Under the pieces are notes generated by a model. It did not search any database, had not been told where the DNA came from, and worked only from the letters and a program-made list of their open reading frames with translations. A stretch of DNA of 57,972 nt from an uncultured Clostridia bacterium (GTDB taxonomy: Bacteria; Bacillota; Clostridia; TANB77; CAG-465): NCBI GenBank assembly GCA_947628005.1, contig CANQYI010000006.1:1-57972 (forward strand), given 5' to 3'. Shown here one piece after another: positions 16,143 to 24,731 of the stretch (position 1 is its first letter; each line of letters begins with the position of its first letter). The position numbers were made by a program, and so were the translations under genes.

Positions 16143-16256
16143 ATATAGTTTCCTCCAATATTAATTTTTAGTAATATATAAATTTATGAAATTATATCAT
16201 ATGAGTTAATAAAAAATCAAATTTTATTAAAAGAAAAATGTAAAAATTACAATAGC

Positions 16257-16285
16257 TTGATTTTAAAAATATAATGTTATATAAT
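16257..16285 (+). promoter_or_regulatory. Promoter of the murE-ureohydrolase operon
   Basis: TTGATT (16257-16262), 17-base spacer and TATAAT (16280-16285), 20 bases before the murE-like ATG. Confidence 0.6.
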
Positions 16286-16305
16286 TTGACTGAAAGAGTG
16301 ATTGT

Positions 16306-17829
16306 ATGAAAAATTTTTGTTTAAAAGAATATATAGAAATTTTAAGAGAGCACGATAATTTAATAGATTGTTCAAAGTGTAGTGATATACTGGAAAAACA
16401 GATAAAGCTATTATCTCATAATTCTAAAGAAATTGTTGATTCTACACTATTTGTATGTAAGGGAGCAAACTTTCAAAAAAAATATCTTGAGGAAGCGATA
16501 AGAGCTGGTGCAATTGCTTATATATCCGAACAAGACTATGATGTAAATGTACCCTGTATATTAGTAAAAAATATATACTTTGCACTTTCTAGTTTGTCAA
16601 ATTTATATTTTAATTTCCCAGCTAGAGATATAAAAACTGTTGGAATTACTGGAACAAAAGGTAAATCTACAACTGCTTACTATATAAAATATATTTTGGA
16701 TGAATATATGAAGTCTTTAAATAAGCCTGAAACTGCTATAATATCTTCAATTGATACAATAGATGGGGTAATAAAAGAAGAATCACATTTAACAACACCA
16801 GAGTCTTATGATATATTCAAACATCTAAGAAATGCTGTTGACAGCAATATGGAAAATTTAGTAATGGAAGTTTCTTCACAAGCTCTAAAAATGGGCAGGG
16901 TCAATGATTTAATATTGGATGTAGGCGTATTCTTAAATATTTCTGAAGATCATATAAGTCCAATAGAACATGCAGATTTAGAAGATTATTTTACTTCTAA
17001 ATTAAAAATATTTTCACATTCTAAAACAGCTTGCGTAAATCTTGATACAGACATGGTAGATAGAGTAATAGAGAGGGCAGTAAAAGATAGCAGTAAAGTA
17101 ATTACATTTTCTACAAAAGATAGAAGTGCAGATATTTATGCCCACAATATAAAAAAGGAAGATATGGATATTAAATTTACAGTGAAAACACCTGACTATG
17201 AAGAAGAATTTATGCTTACAATGCCTGGATTATTTAATGTTGAAAATGCACTTGCTGCAATAAGTGTTTGTTACTGTTTAAATATACCAAAACAATTTAT
17301 ATATAATGGACTAAAAATAGCAAGATCTAGTGGCAGAATGGAATTATATTACACTGATGATAAAAATATTTTGGCATTAGTAGATTATGCCCATAATAAA
17401 CTTAGCTTTGAAAAGTTATTTGAATCAGTAAAGCAGGAATACAAAGATAGAAAAATTTTAATAGTATTTGGGTGTCCTGGAAAAAAAGCTCTACTAAGAA
17501 GAAGAGATTTAGGAACTATTGCAGGTAAGAATTCATATAAAGTTTATCTTACTGCTGAAGATCCGGGGGCAGAACCAGTTTTAGATATATGCAATGATAT
17601 TTCACAGTATGTTAAAAAATATACAAATAATTATGAAATAATAGAAGATAGAGAAGAGGCAATAAAAGAAGCTATTTTTAATGCACCAGATAATTCTATA
17701 ATTTTAATTACTGGAAAGGGAAACGAAACAAGACAAAAATATGGAACAGAATATGTGCCATGTTTATCTGATGTAGAATGTGTGAAAAAATACTTTGCAG
17801 AATATAATAAAAATAAAGAGAGGAAGTAA
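16306..17829 (+). CDS. murE: MurE-like UDP-MurNAc-peptide ligase, atypical substrate motif
   Basis: Cytoplasmic Mur ligase of 507 residues, expected to add the third residue of the peptidoglycan stem. P-loop VGITGTKGKSTTAYY (about 114-128), TTPESYD, MEVSSQALKMGR, NVENALAAISVC, VDYAHN and ITGKGNE are all in family order. The mDAP-specific DNPR motif is not present: the matching segment reads TAEDPGAEP. The enzyme is therefore unlikely to be a standard mDAP-adding MurE and may use Lys, ornithine or another amino acid. It is 5 bases from the following ureohydrolase gene, whose family includes ornithine-forming arginase. A second possibility is a MurE paralogue acting on another precursor. Confidence 0.8.
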   Translation: MKNFCLKEYIEILREHDNLIDCSKCSDILEKQIKLLSHNSKEIVDSTLFVCKGANFQKKYLEEAIRAGAIAYISEQDYDVNVPCILVKNIYFALSSLSNLYFNFPARDIKTVGITGTKGKSTTAYYIKYILDEYMKSLNKPETAIISSIDTIDGVIKEESHLTTPESYDIFKHLRNAVDSNMENLVMEVSSQALKMGRVNDLILDVGVFLNISEDHISPIEHADLEDYFTSKLKIFSHSKTACVNLDTDMVDRVIERAVKDSSKVITFSTKDRSADIYAHNIKKEDMDIKFTVKTPDYEEEFMLTMPGLFNVENALAAISVCYCLNIPKQFIYNGLKIARSSGRMELYYTDDKNILALVDYAHNKLSFEKLFESVKQEYKDRKILIVFGCPGKKALLRRRDLGTIAGKNSYKVYLTAEDPGAEPVLDICNDISQYVKKYTNNYEIIEDREEAIKEAIFNAPDNSIILITGKGNETRQKYGTEYVPCLSDVECVKKYFAEYNKNKERK

Positions 17830-17834
17830 AAAAA

Positions 17835-18797
17835 GTGAAATACGAAGATGATATGATACATTCAGGTATACCAACATTTGTTGCAAGTGAGTATGTAAGT
17901 TTGGATGAAGTAAAAGATTATGAAATAGCAGTAGTTGGAATGCCAGATGAAATGGGATTAACATATAGAGGAGGGGCATCTGAAGCTCCTAGAAAAATAA
18001 GAGAGTGCTCAATGTGGAAAAAAATAGATGGCATGGAATGTTATGATTATGACAATAGATGTTACGTAAAAACTAATAATTTAAAAATATGTGATGTTGG
18101 AGATATGATTGTATACCATGGGGATCAAGAAAAGACAATGGAATATATGATTGATGTAGTATCAAAAATAAGAAATACTACATTTCCAGTAATTTTAGGT
18201 GGAGATCATTCAATAACTTATGGTTCTTTTATTGGTGTAAAAAAAGGTGGAAATTATAAAAAAGTTGGTCTACTTCAGTTTGATGCTCATAATGATACAG
18301 AACCAGATACTCCATATTTTCCTAGAATAAATCATAGCAATCAATTTACAAATTTGATTAAAGAAGGCTACCTAGATGGTCACGATATGTTAACTATAGG
18401 ACTTAGAGGAATATGCAATAGAGTTTGGAATGATTTTGCTGAAGAACAGGGTATAACAATTATAACTGCAAATGAATTTAATAGTATGACATCACAAGAA
18501 GTGGCAAATATTATAAAAGAAAAATTTAAAGATTTTGATGCTGTATATGTTACATTCGATATGGATTCATTAGAACTTGCTTACAGTCAAGGTGTAGGAA
18601 CACCAAAATATAATGGAATAAACGGAATGAAAGCATTAGAGGTACTAAGAAGTTTAAAAGATATAAATACTGTGGCATTTGACTTAGTAGAACTTAGTCC
18701 ACCACATGACCCTTCAGGTGTAACTGCATTTATGGCTTGGGAAGTGTTATATAATTTCCTTGCAGTAGGGTATAATAAAGAGGAAAATAGAAAATAA
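17835..18797 (+). CDS. Ureohydrolase (arginase/agmatinase/formiminoglutamase family)
   Basis: A 320-residue di-manganese hydrolase that splits a guanidino or formimino group. All metal motifs are intact: GGDHS (about 122), FDAHND (about 144, the usual DAHxD) and TFDMDSLE (about 236, DxD). The loop YSQGVGTPKYNG and the late LVELSPPHDPSG match the family. Substrate is not decided by the sequence. The GTG start at 17835 uses GAGGAAG inside the end of murE, so translation is probably coupled. If it makes ornithine it could feed the MurE-like enzyme; making putrescine from agmatine is the main alternative. Confidence 0.85.
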   Translation: MKYEDDMIHSGIPTFVASEYVSLDEVKDYEIAVVGMPDEMGLTYRGGASEAPRKIRECSMWKKIDGMECYDYDNRCYVKTNNLKICDVGDMIVYHGDQEKTMEYMIDVVSKIRNTTFPVILGGDHSITYGSFIGVKKGGNYKKVGLLQFDAHNDTEPDTPYFPRINHSNQFTNLIKEGYLDGHDMLTIGLRGICNRVWNDFAEEQGITIITANEFNSMTSQEVANIIKEKFKDFDAVYVTFDMDSLELAYSQGVGTPKYNGINGMKALEVLRSLKDINTVAFDLVELSPPHDPSGVTAFMAWEVLYNFLAVGYNKEENRK

Positions 18798-18808
18798 GAC
18801 ACAAAAAA

Positions 18809-18845
18809 ATGAGTGAAAATTAAAATTCTCACTCATATTTTTTTA
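18809..18845. terminator. Bidirectional terminator between the ureohydrolase and lon-like genes
   Basis: Stem ATGAGTGA (18809-18816) with TCACTCAT (18829-18836), flanked by A and T runs. It sits between convergent genes. Confidence 0.75.
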
Positions 18846-21263
18846 TTTGTATTTTATGCTATTTTCAGCATATTTTTTAAGTCTTTCTTCTACAAGATAA
18901 TTTATACTATCTTTTTCAAATTGACCATTTTGAAGTCGTTTTCCTGCTTTAACACCAGTTAAAATTTCAATTCCTTCATCAATTGTAGCTACAGGATAAA
19001 TATGAAATTTGCCATTTTCAACTGCCTTTATAATTTCATCAGAAAGATTTAAGTTTTTAATATTTTGATAAGGAATAAGTACTCCATTTTCTTCATTTAA
19101 TCCATTATATTTGCAAACCTTAAAGAATCCTTCTATTTTATCAGTAACACCACCAATTGGTTGAATTTCACCTTTTTGATTAACAGATCCTGTTACAGCA
19201 AGATTTTGTTTAATAGGGACATTAGCTAGACTTGAAAGAATTGCATAAAGTTCAGTAGAAGATGCACTATCTCCATCAACTCCATTGTATAGTTGTTCAA
19301 AACATATACTTGCAGTAAGTGATAGAGGAAAATCTTGTGCATATTTTTGCCCTAAAATAGAAGATAAAATATATACACCTTTTGAATGGGTATTACCACT
19401 CATTTGAACTTCTCTTTCTATATTTATAACACCAGTTTTTCCCATGAATGTATTAGCAGTTATTTTTACTGGCTTACCAAACGAAACATCTCCAGTATTT
19501 AAAATAGTAAGACCATTTATTTGACCAACTTTAGAACAATCAGTATCGATTAAGATATCTCCATTAGTTATCATTTCATTTAGATTATCATTGTATTTTG
19601 AAAATCTACTTACTTTTGATTGTATAGCTTTTTTTACTTCTACGTCTGAAACAATCTTCTTAGAAGTTTGTTTTGCAATAAAACTTGATTCAATTACCAA
19701 ATCAGATATATCTTGCATTATAGCAGTAAGTTTTGTTTGATCGTTTGCACATTTTGAACTATATTCTACTACCTCTTTTACAGCTTTTGCGTTAAAAGGA
19801 ATTAGATTATATTTTTTACAAACAAATGCTACAAATTGAGCAAGTTTATGCACATTTTCATCAGTTCTATCATAAGTCTCATCAAAATCAGCTTTAATTT
19901 TAAATAATTTTTTAAAGTCAACATCCATAGCACATAATTGTTGATAATGTAATTCTGAACCAATAAGTATAACTTGTACATCTATTGGAATAGCTTCAGG
20001 TTTTAGACTTAAAACAGTAACAGGCTGATTGATATCTCTTGAACTGTCTATTGATAATTCTTGGTTTCTTATTACTCTTTTAAAAGCTTCCCAAGTTGGT
20101 TGACTTACAAGTAAATCACGTACATTAACTATTAAATATCCACCGTTTGCTTTATGAAATAGTCCAGGTTTTAATAATTTATAACTTGTTTTCATTCCTC
20201 CACCAAGTGAAGTTTCAAATTCTAATTTACCAAATAAATCAAAGTAATTAGGATTTTTACATAAAACAACAGGGGCATGTTTTAATTTGTCATTATCTAC
20301 TATTAAATTTACTCTATAATTTTCCCAAGGAGTTTTATCTACTTTATTTAAAAGAGGATTCATTGGAATAGGTGATTGTTTATCTAACTTTTGATTTTTT
20401 AGATTATCTTCATACATTTTGAAAAATTCAATATTTTTTATAACATCACTTTGTATAGAGTAAAAGAAATTTTGAATTTTTAAATTATTTTTATATTTTA
20501 TTTTTAAGTCTGCCATGCACTGTGTAACAGCAAAAGTTGTAAGATTAGTTTGCCATTCACTAATTACTGATTCACACTTCTTATCTAATTCATCAATTTG
20601 TTTTAAGACATTTAATGTTTGTTCTTGAATTTCTGGACTCTTTTCTTCAAAATATTTTTTTGTCTCTTCGTCCAAAGCATTAAATTCTTTTTCGCCTAAA
20701 ATTACGCCGTTAAGAACAGGAGAAAAATATATACCATTTTCTGTGTTTCTAGCTTTGAAACCTTGTTTGAAAGTATTTCTTTCAAATTCTTTCATTATAT
20801 CGTCTTTTATTTTAGCATATCTTTCTTCTATATTCTTCTTTTCTTTTTCAAACATATCACCAGTTAAATCTTTAGATAATCTAGTAAGTAAAGTCTTTAT
20901 AAATCTATTCATGTCTTGTTTAAATTCAGTTCCTTGCCCTGGCTCTAAAGATACAGCAACTGGTTCATTTGGATTATCAAAATTATATATATAACAATAA
21001 TCGTTTGGAACAGCTTGGTTTTGTGCAATAGTATTTACTACTGACATTACATAGGAAGTCTTTCCTATACCAACATTTCCGCACACGTAAAGATTAAATC
21101 CTTTTTCATGTATTTTTACAGATGTTTTTATGGCCTCTAAAGCTCTTTGTTGACCAATTATTCCATTAAAAGGCTCTAGTTCAGTAGTTTTTGAAAATGA
21201 AAAACTTTCTGTACTGCATTCCTTTTTTAATTTACTAATATCTAATTCTTTAGTTTTTTTCAT
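18843..21263 (-). CDS. Lon-like ATP-dependent protease (LonH/YcbZ-related)
   Basis: AAA-family ATPase joined to a C-terminal S16 (Lon) protease domain. 806 residues from ATG at 21263 (MKKTKELDISKLKK), with GGAGG just upstream; the longer TTG frame overlaps that site. N-terminal P-loop CGNVGIGKTSY (about 62-72), a long helical insertion (about 150-300), and the protease domain with catalytic Ser in GDSASSTELYAIL (about 670) and Lys in GGVTDKIEGFF (about 710). It belongs to the non-canonical Lon group, not LonA, since it lacks the LAN substrate domain. Substrates unknown. It has its own promoter. Confidence 0.88.
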   Translation of the reverse strand: MKKTKELDISKLKKECSTESFSFSKTTELEPFNGIIGQQRALEAIKTSVKIHEKGFNLYVCGNVGIGKTSYVMSVVNTIAQNQAVPNDYCYIYNFDNPNEPVAVSLEPGQGTEFKQDMNRFIKTLLTRLSKDLTGDMFEKEKKNIEERYAKIKDDIMKEFERNTFKQGFKARNTENGIYFSPVLNGVILGEKEFNALDEETKKYFEEKSPEIQEQTLNVLKQIDELDKKCESVISEWQTNLTTFAVTQCMADLKIKYKNNLKIQNFFYSIQSDVIKNIEFFKMYEDNLKNQKLDKQSPIPMNPLLNKVDKTPWENYRVNLIVDNDKLKHAPVVLCKNPNYFDLFGKLEFETSLGGGMKTSYKLLKPGLFHKANGGYLIVNVRDLLVSQPTWEAFKRVIRNQELSIDSSRDINQPVTVLSLKPEAIPIDVQVILIGSELHYQQLCAMDVDFKKLFKIKADFDETYDRTDENVHKLAQFVAFVCKKYNLIPFNAKAVKEVVEYSSKCANDQTKLTAIMQDISDLVIESSFIAKQTSKKIVSDVEVKKAIQSKVSRFSKYNDNLNEMITNGDILIDTDCSKVGQINGLTILNTGDVSFGKPVKITANTFMGKTGVINIEREVQMSGNTHSKGVYILSSILGQKYAQDFPLSLTASICFEQLYNGVDGDSASSTELYAILSSLANVPIKQNLAVTGSVNQKGEIQPIGGVTDKIEGFFKVCKYNGLNEENGVLIPYQNIKNLNLSDEIIKAVENGKFHIYPVATIDEGIEILTGVKAGKRLQNGQFEKDSINYLVEERLKKYAENSIKYK

Positions 21264-21297
21264 ACGTTCCTCCAAATCATTTGTAAACTATATACTT

Positions 21298-21326
21298 ATT
21301 TTATTACATATTAAAAAAATATGCAA
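21298..21326 (-). promoter_or_regulatory. Promoter of the lon-like gene
   Basis: Minus strand TTGCAT (21326-21321), 17-base spacer, TAAAAT (21303-21298), about 35 bases before the start codon. Confidence 0.55.
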
Positions 21327-21358
21327 TAAAAATATAAAAATGTAATAAATATAAGAAA

Positions 21359-21390
21359 AATCACTAATTTAGTAGTAAATATTAGTGATT
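21359..21390 (-). terminator. Terminator of the tsaE-tsaB-rimI operon
   Basis: 10-bp stem AATCACTAAT (21359-21368) with ATTAGTGATT (21381-21390), 12-base loop, T-rich tract on the minus strand. Confidence 0.75.
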
Positions 21391-21424
21391 ACAAAAAAAT
21401 AGTACACATAAAAATGACTTAAAA

Positions 21425-21874
21425 TTATAGTAGCTTTTGGTATATATATGCAGTTTCATGAGTATCTGTATAATAATTTTTTCTTTCAGATATCTTAGAA
21501 AATCCTAAAGAAGTATAGAAATTTATAGCACCTAAATTTGAAGCTCTCACTTCTAACAGTATCTTAGAGATATTATTAGCTTTAGCATAATTTGTGATAG
21601 TCATAAAAAGCAGTGTGCCAATTCCACTTCTTTGATAATTATTATTGACTACAATATATTGTAAATCTATTGTGTCTACTAAACTAGAAATGGCTATAAA
21701 TCCAACGGGAATATCATCAATATAAGCTATATAGTATAAATAAATTTTATTTAAAAGGTCTTGTTGCAAAGCTTTTTTGGAAATTAGTGGGTAGGCAAGA
21801 AAATCTTGAATTTGTAAAATTTCATCTATATTATTTACTGTAGCTTTTTTTATTAATACTTTATTTTTCTCCAT
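21425..21874 (-). CDS. rimI: GNAT acetyltransferase RimI
   Basis: Ribosomal-protein-alanine N-acetyltransferase family. The start at 21874 (MEKNKVLIKKATVNNIDEIL) gives 149 residues and a 14-base overlap with tsaB, with AGAAAGGG upstream. The acetyl-CoA loop is RSGIGTLLF (about 79-87), followed by LEVRASNLGAINFYTSLGF, the RimI-type motif. Last gene of the tsaE-tsaB-rimI operon, a common bacterial order. Its true substrate in this organism is not known. Confidence 0.9.
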   Translation of the reverse strand: MEKNKVLIKKATVNNIDEILQIQDFLAYPLISKKALQQDLLNKIYLYYIAYIDDIPVGFIAISSLVDTIDLQYIVVNNNYQRSGIGTLLFMTITNYAKANNISKILLEVRASNLGAINFYTSLGFSKISERKNYYTDTHETAYIYQKLL

Positions 21875-22583
21875 TTTTAACCCTTTCTGCCTGAGATGCT
21901 CTAGCATAAATTGCTTTTAAAGTAAATGCGTTAAATAAATATTTTTCTGTATCTTTTATTTTTATAATAACTTCTAATAGGTCGTTTGTAGTTGGATATA
22001 ATAACTTTAATTTATAATCTGATATAATATTTAATAGATTATCTTTTATATCTCCACAAAAAATTATATTAGAAGCATCAATGTTTTCTTTTTCTATTAT
22101 ATTCTTTATATTCTCGTATGCTAAATCATACAAATCGTTTTTTATTGGAAGAATGTTTGCGCTCACAATTTTTCCTTCAGATGTAGATAATTTGTAAATT
22201 GAATAATAATATCTATCATTTTTTGCATCTATCAAAGATATAATGTACTTATCATCAGTAAAATTATATTTTAGATAAGTACACATTGCAGTAAGTTCTA
22301 GCGAAGAAATAGAAAAAATATCTTTGTTAAAAACGTGTGAAAATGCTTTTATAGTGGCAAGTCCAATACGTATACCTGTAAAAGACCCCGGTCCATTTAT
22401 TATACCAAACATATCTATATTTTTAAGCATTATATCAGCATCTTTTAATGTTTTATCAATAAGTGGTAATAATTTTTCTGAATGTGTAATTTCATTATTT
22501 ATAGAATCATTATATATTTTATCTTTTACCTTTAAACTTACACATGCATTCTTTGTCGTTGTATCAACTGCAAGTATGTTCAT
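21861..22583 (-). CDS. tsaB: tRNA threonylcarbamoyladenosine synthesis protein TsaB
   Basis: Partner of TsaD and TsaE in making t6A at position 37 of ANN-decoding tRNAs. 240 residues, with the actin-fold start MNILAVDTTTKNACVSL and NGPGSFTGIRIGLATIKAFS, the most conserved TsaB motif. It shares a base with the tsaE stop and overlaps rimI, showing tight coupling. tsaD is not in this window. Confidence 0.95.
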   Translation of the reverse strand: MNILAVDTTTKNACVSLKVKDKIYNDSINNEITHSEKLLPLIDKTLKDADIMLKNIDMFGIINGPGSFTGIRIGLATIKAFSHVFNKDIFSISSLELTAMCTYLKYNFTDDKYIISLIDAKNDRYYYSIYKLSTSEGKIVSANILPIKNDLYDLAYENIKNIIEKENIDASNIIFCGDIKDNLLNIISDYKLKLLYPTTNDLLEVIIKIKDTEKYLFNAFTLKAIYARASQAERVKNGEK

Positions 22584-23026
22584 TAAACTACCTCCCTCTT
22601 TATAACGATTTTTCTAGTATTAAAGTCTAAATTATCTTTTTCAATGTTTACATATATTGTCCTCTTTGGAAGAATATCTTTAATAATATCTCCCCATTCA
22701 ATTATTGAAATGCCCTGATCAAAGTACTCAGTGCCAACTTTACTTATAAATTCATTGCTATCTTCTAGTCTGTATACATCAAAGTGGTATATAGAACTAC
22801 CATCATTTAATGTGTATTCATTTACAATAGTAAATGTTGGACTAGATATTTGATTTTCTATATTAAAATATGCTGCAATTCCTTGTACAAAAATAGTTTT
22901 TCCTGCACCAAGTTCACCATTTAATACAACTATATCATCTTTATTTAACCTTTTGGCAAAATTATAAGCTAATTTTTTTGTTTCTGTTTCAGATTTACAA
23001 ATATATTCTTCGTTAATTGTTTCCAT
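22583..23026 (-). CDS. tsaE: tRNA threonylcarbamoyladenosine synthesis ATPase TsaE
   Basis: P-loop ATPase that drives the TsaB-TsaD cycle. I choose ATG at 23026 (METINEEYICKSETE), which has AGGTG at normal spacing; the in-frame GTG at 23035 overlaps that site. 147 residues, with LNGELGAGKTIFVQGIA (Walker A, about 37), SPTFTIVNEY, HFDVYRL and IIEWGD, all signatures of the family. First gene of the operon, with its own strong promoter. Confidence 0.96.
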   Translation of the reverse strand: METINEEYICKSETETKKLAYNFAKRLNKDDIVVLNGELGAGKTIFVQGIAAYFNIENQISSPTFTIVNEYTLNDGSSIYHFDVYRLEDSNEFISKVGTEYFDQGISIIEWGDIIKDILPKRTIYVNIEKDNLDFNTRKIVIKREVV

Positions 23027-23042
23027 TTTGTTCACCTATATG

Positions 23043-23071
23043 ATTATAACAAAAAACATAAAAAAATTCAA
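23043..23071 (-). promoter_or_regulatory. Promoter of the tsaE-tsaB-rimI operon
   Basis: Minus strand TTGAAT (23071-23066), 17-base spacer, TATAAT (23048-23043). It lies back to back with the pilin promoter at 23127-23155. Confidence 0.75.
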
Positions 23072-23126
23072 ATATTAAGCTAAAAAACGAGCACAATATT
23101 AATATATATATTTTTGGGAAAAATAC

Positions 23127-23155
23127 TTGAAAAAAGTATAAAAAAAATATAAAAT
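23127..23155 (+). promoter_or_regulatory. Promoter of the pilin-like gene pair
   Basis: TTGAAA (23127-23132), 17-base spacer, TAAAAT (23150-23155), 18 bases before the ATG. The same TTGAAA...TATAAAAT pattern precedes the gene at 37459. Confidence 0.6.
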
Positions 23156-23173
23156 GTTAAATAAGGTGGTTAT

Positions 23174-24712
23174 ATGATGACGAGTGTCAGTTCTAATAAA
23201 CGAGGAATAACTCTTATAGTATTACTTATAACTATTATTGTAACTTTAATAATTTTATCAGCATCAACTATTAAAATTTTAGACGCAGCTGATAATTCTA
23301 CAATAGCTGCATTTGCCGAAGAATTAAGAAGTTTAGAAGATAGTGCAAGAGAATACTACTTACAAAATAATGTTTTACCAGTAACAGATGAAAGTAGCCC
23401 ATTAAAATTAAATGATGTTTTAAATATGAGCTCTGAAGATATACAAGATACATTTAGAAAAGCTTTATCTGAAGAATTAGAAATTAATTCTGATAATTCA
23501 GATACAACGTCATTTTATAAATTAGATTTAGCAAAATTAAGTGTATCTACAACTACTAGAGGCGCAATGGGAAAAGGTAATCCTAAAGATATATATGTTA
23601 TAGCATATCCATCTTTTAGAATTTACTATATTGATGGAGTCGAAGCTAAAAGAACTATATATTTTTCTTTAAGTAGAAAAATTCAGGCAGTAAATAATGT
23701 AAAAGTTGATATTTCTAATTTCACTAATGAAGATGTTAATACAACAAATGCCTCAGGATTAAATGTAAAAAAAGTTGAAGATGGTATCACAAATAAAATG
23801 GGTATAATAATAAGTACCAAAATTGATGATGCTAATTCAGAAAAATTATATTTGAAAGTGCCAAATGTGGAACAAAGACAAATACCTGGAACTTTTGCAG
23901 GATTTAATAGTATTAGAATAGATAATTTAAAAGATAATGAAAAAGCAGCAATTAATAGCCTTTTACCAGAAGAAAAATATGTAGATATAATAAAGAAAAA
24001 AGATAATTTAGAAATTGCTAAAGTAAGAGTAGATATATCTGATTATGATAGTACGTGCCCAGTTATTTCAGGCACTCCAATAATAAAGAAAAATAGTACA
24101 GTTAATCTTTTATACTTTGATGTTTCTGATTTACCAACAGTTAATGGAAATATCGTTCAAACAGCTACTACTAGCGGTATAAAGGAAGTAAGATACGAAT
24201 ATCTAAAAAAATATAATGAACAAAATTTTACAGAGAAAAATTATTATACAAATACTTCTGATTTTACTGATAGCTACATGAAGTCAGAGGCTAAAAAGGC
24301 AGATATATCTAGCAGTGGAACAGTGAAGATAGAACTTGAAAAAAATGTTACAAAGATAAAAATTTGCATAGTTGATAATGCACAAAATTATACTGTTTAT
24401 GAGCAAACTACAGCAGGTGGAATTAATATAGGATATAGTATTAATTCATTTAATAACAATTATTTCAATCTTGATCTAAAAATATACACTGATGAGGCAA
24501 TACAAAGTGGTCAGATTCAAATAAGTTCAGATGGCGTAAATTTTATTGAACCAAGAGACTTTTCTAATATTCCTGCTTTAAGTACACAAACAATTAATGT
24601 TGTGTATGATAACGTGATTACTTTAGAAAACTTTGCATATGTAAAAGTTATAATGAACAAGGCTTCAAATGAACAAGAAGAACAGATAATAAAAATAGAT
24701 CTTAATATGTAA
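23174..24712 (+). CDS. Type IV pilin-like surface protein (short paralogue)
   Basis: 512 residues. The N-terminus NKRGITLIVLLITIIVTLII looks like a prepilin signal: basic leader, Gly at the peptidase site, then a hydrophobic helix. The canonical Glu at mature position 5 is Val. After the helix there is an amphipathic segment (DNSTIAAFAEELRSLEDSAR) and a large exported region with Ig-like beta-rich stretches, for example ISDYDSTCPVISGTPIIK and VTKIKICIVDNAQNYT. The next gene encodes a paralogue over almost the whole length. It probably assembles on, or anchors in, the membrane and faces outward. No pilus assembly genes lie nearby. Ribosome site AAGGTGG. Confidence 0.7.
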   Translation: MMTSVSSNKRGITLIVLLITIIVTLIILSASTIKILDAADNSTIAAFAEELRSLEDSAREYYLQNNVLPVTDESSPLKLNDVLNMSSEDIQDTFRKALSEELEINSDNSDTTSFYKLDLAKLSVSTTTRGAMGKGNPKDIYVIAYPSFRIYYIDGVEAKRTIYFSLSRKIQAVNNVKVDISNFTNEDVNTTNASGLNVKKVEDGITNKMGIIISTKIDDANSEKLYLKVPNVEQRQIPGTFAGFNSIRIDNLKDNEKAAINSLLPEEKYVDIIKKKDNLEIAKVRVDISDYDSTCPVISGTPIIKKNSTVNLLYFDVSDLPTVNGNIVQTATTSGIKEVRYEYLKKYNEQNFTEKNYYTNTSDFTDSYMKSEAKKADISSSGTVKIELEKNVTKIKICIVDNAQNYTVYEQTTAGGINIGYSINSFNNNYFNLDLKIYTDEAIQSGQIQISSDGVNFIEPRDFSNIPALSTQTINVVYDNVITLENFAYVKVIMNKASNEQEEQIIKIDLNM

Positions 24713-24731
24713 TTTTATTTTGGGTGGTATA

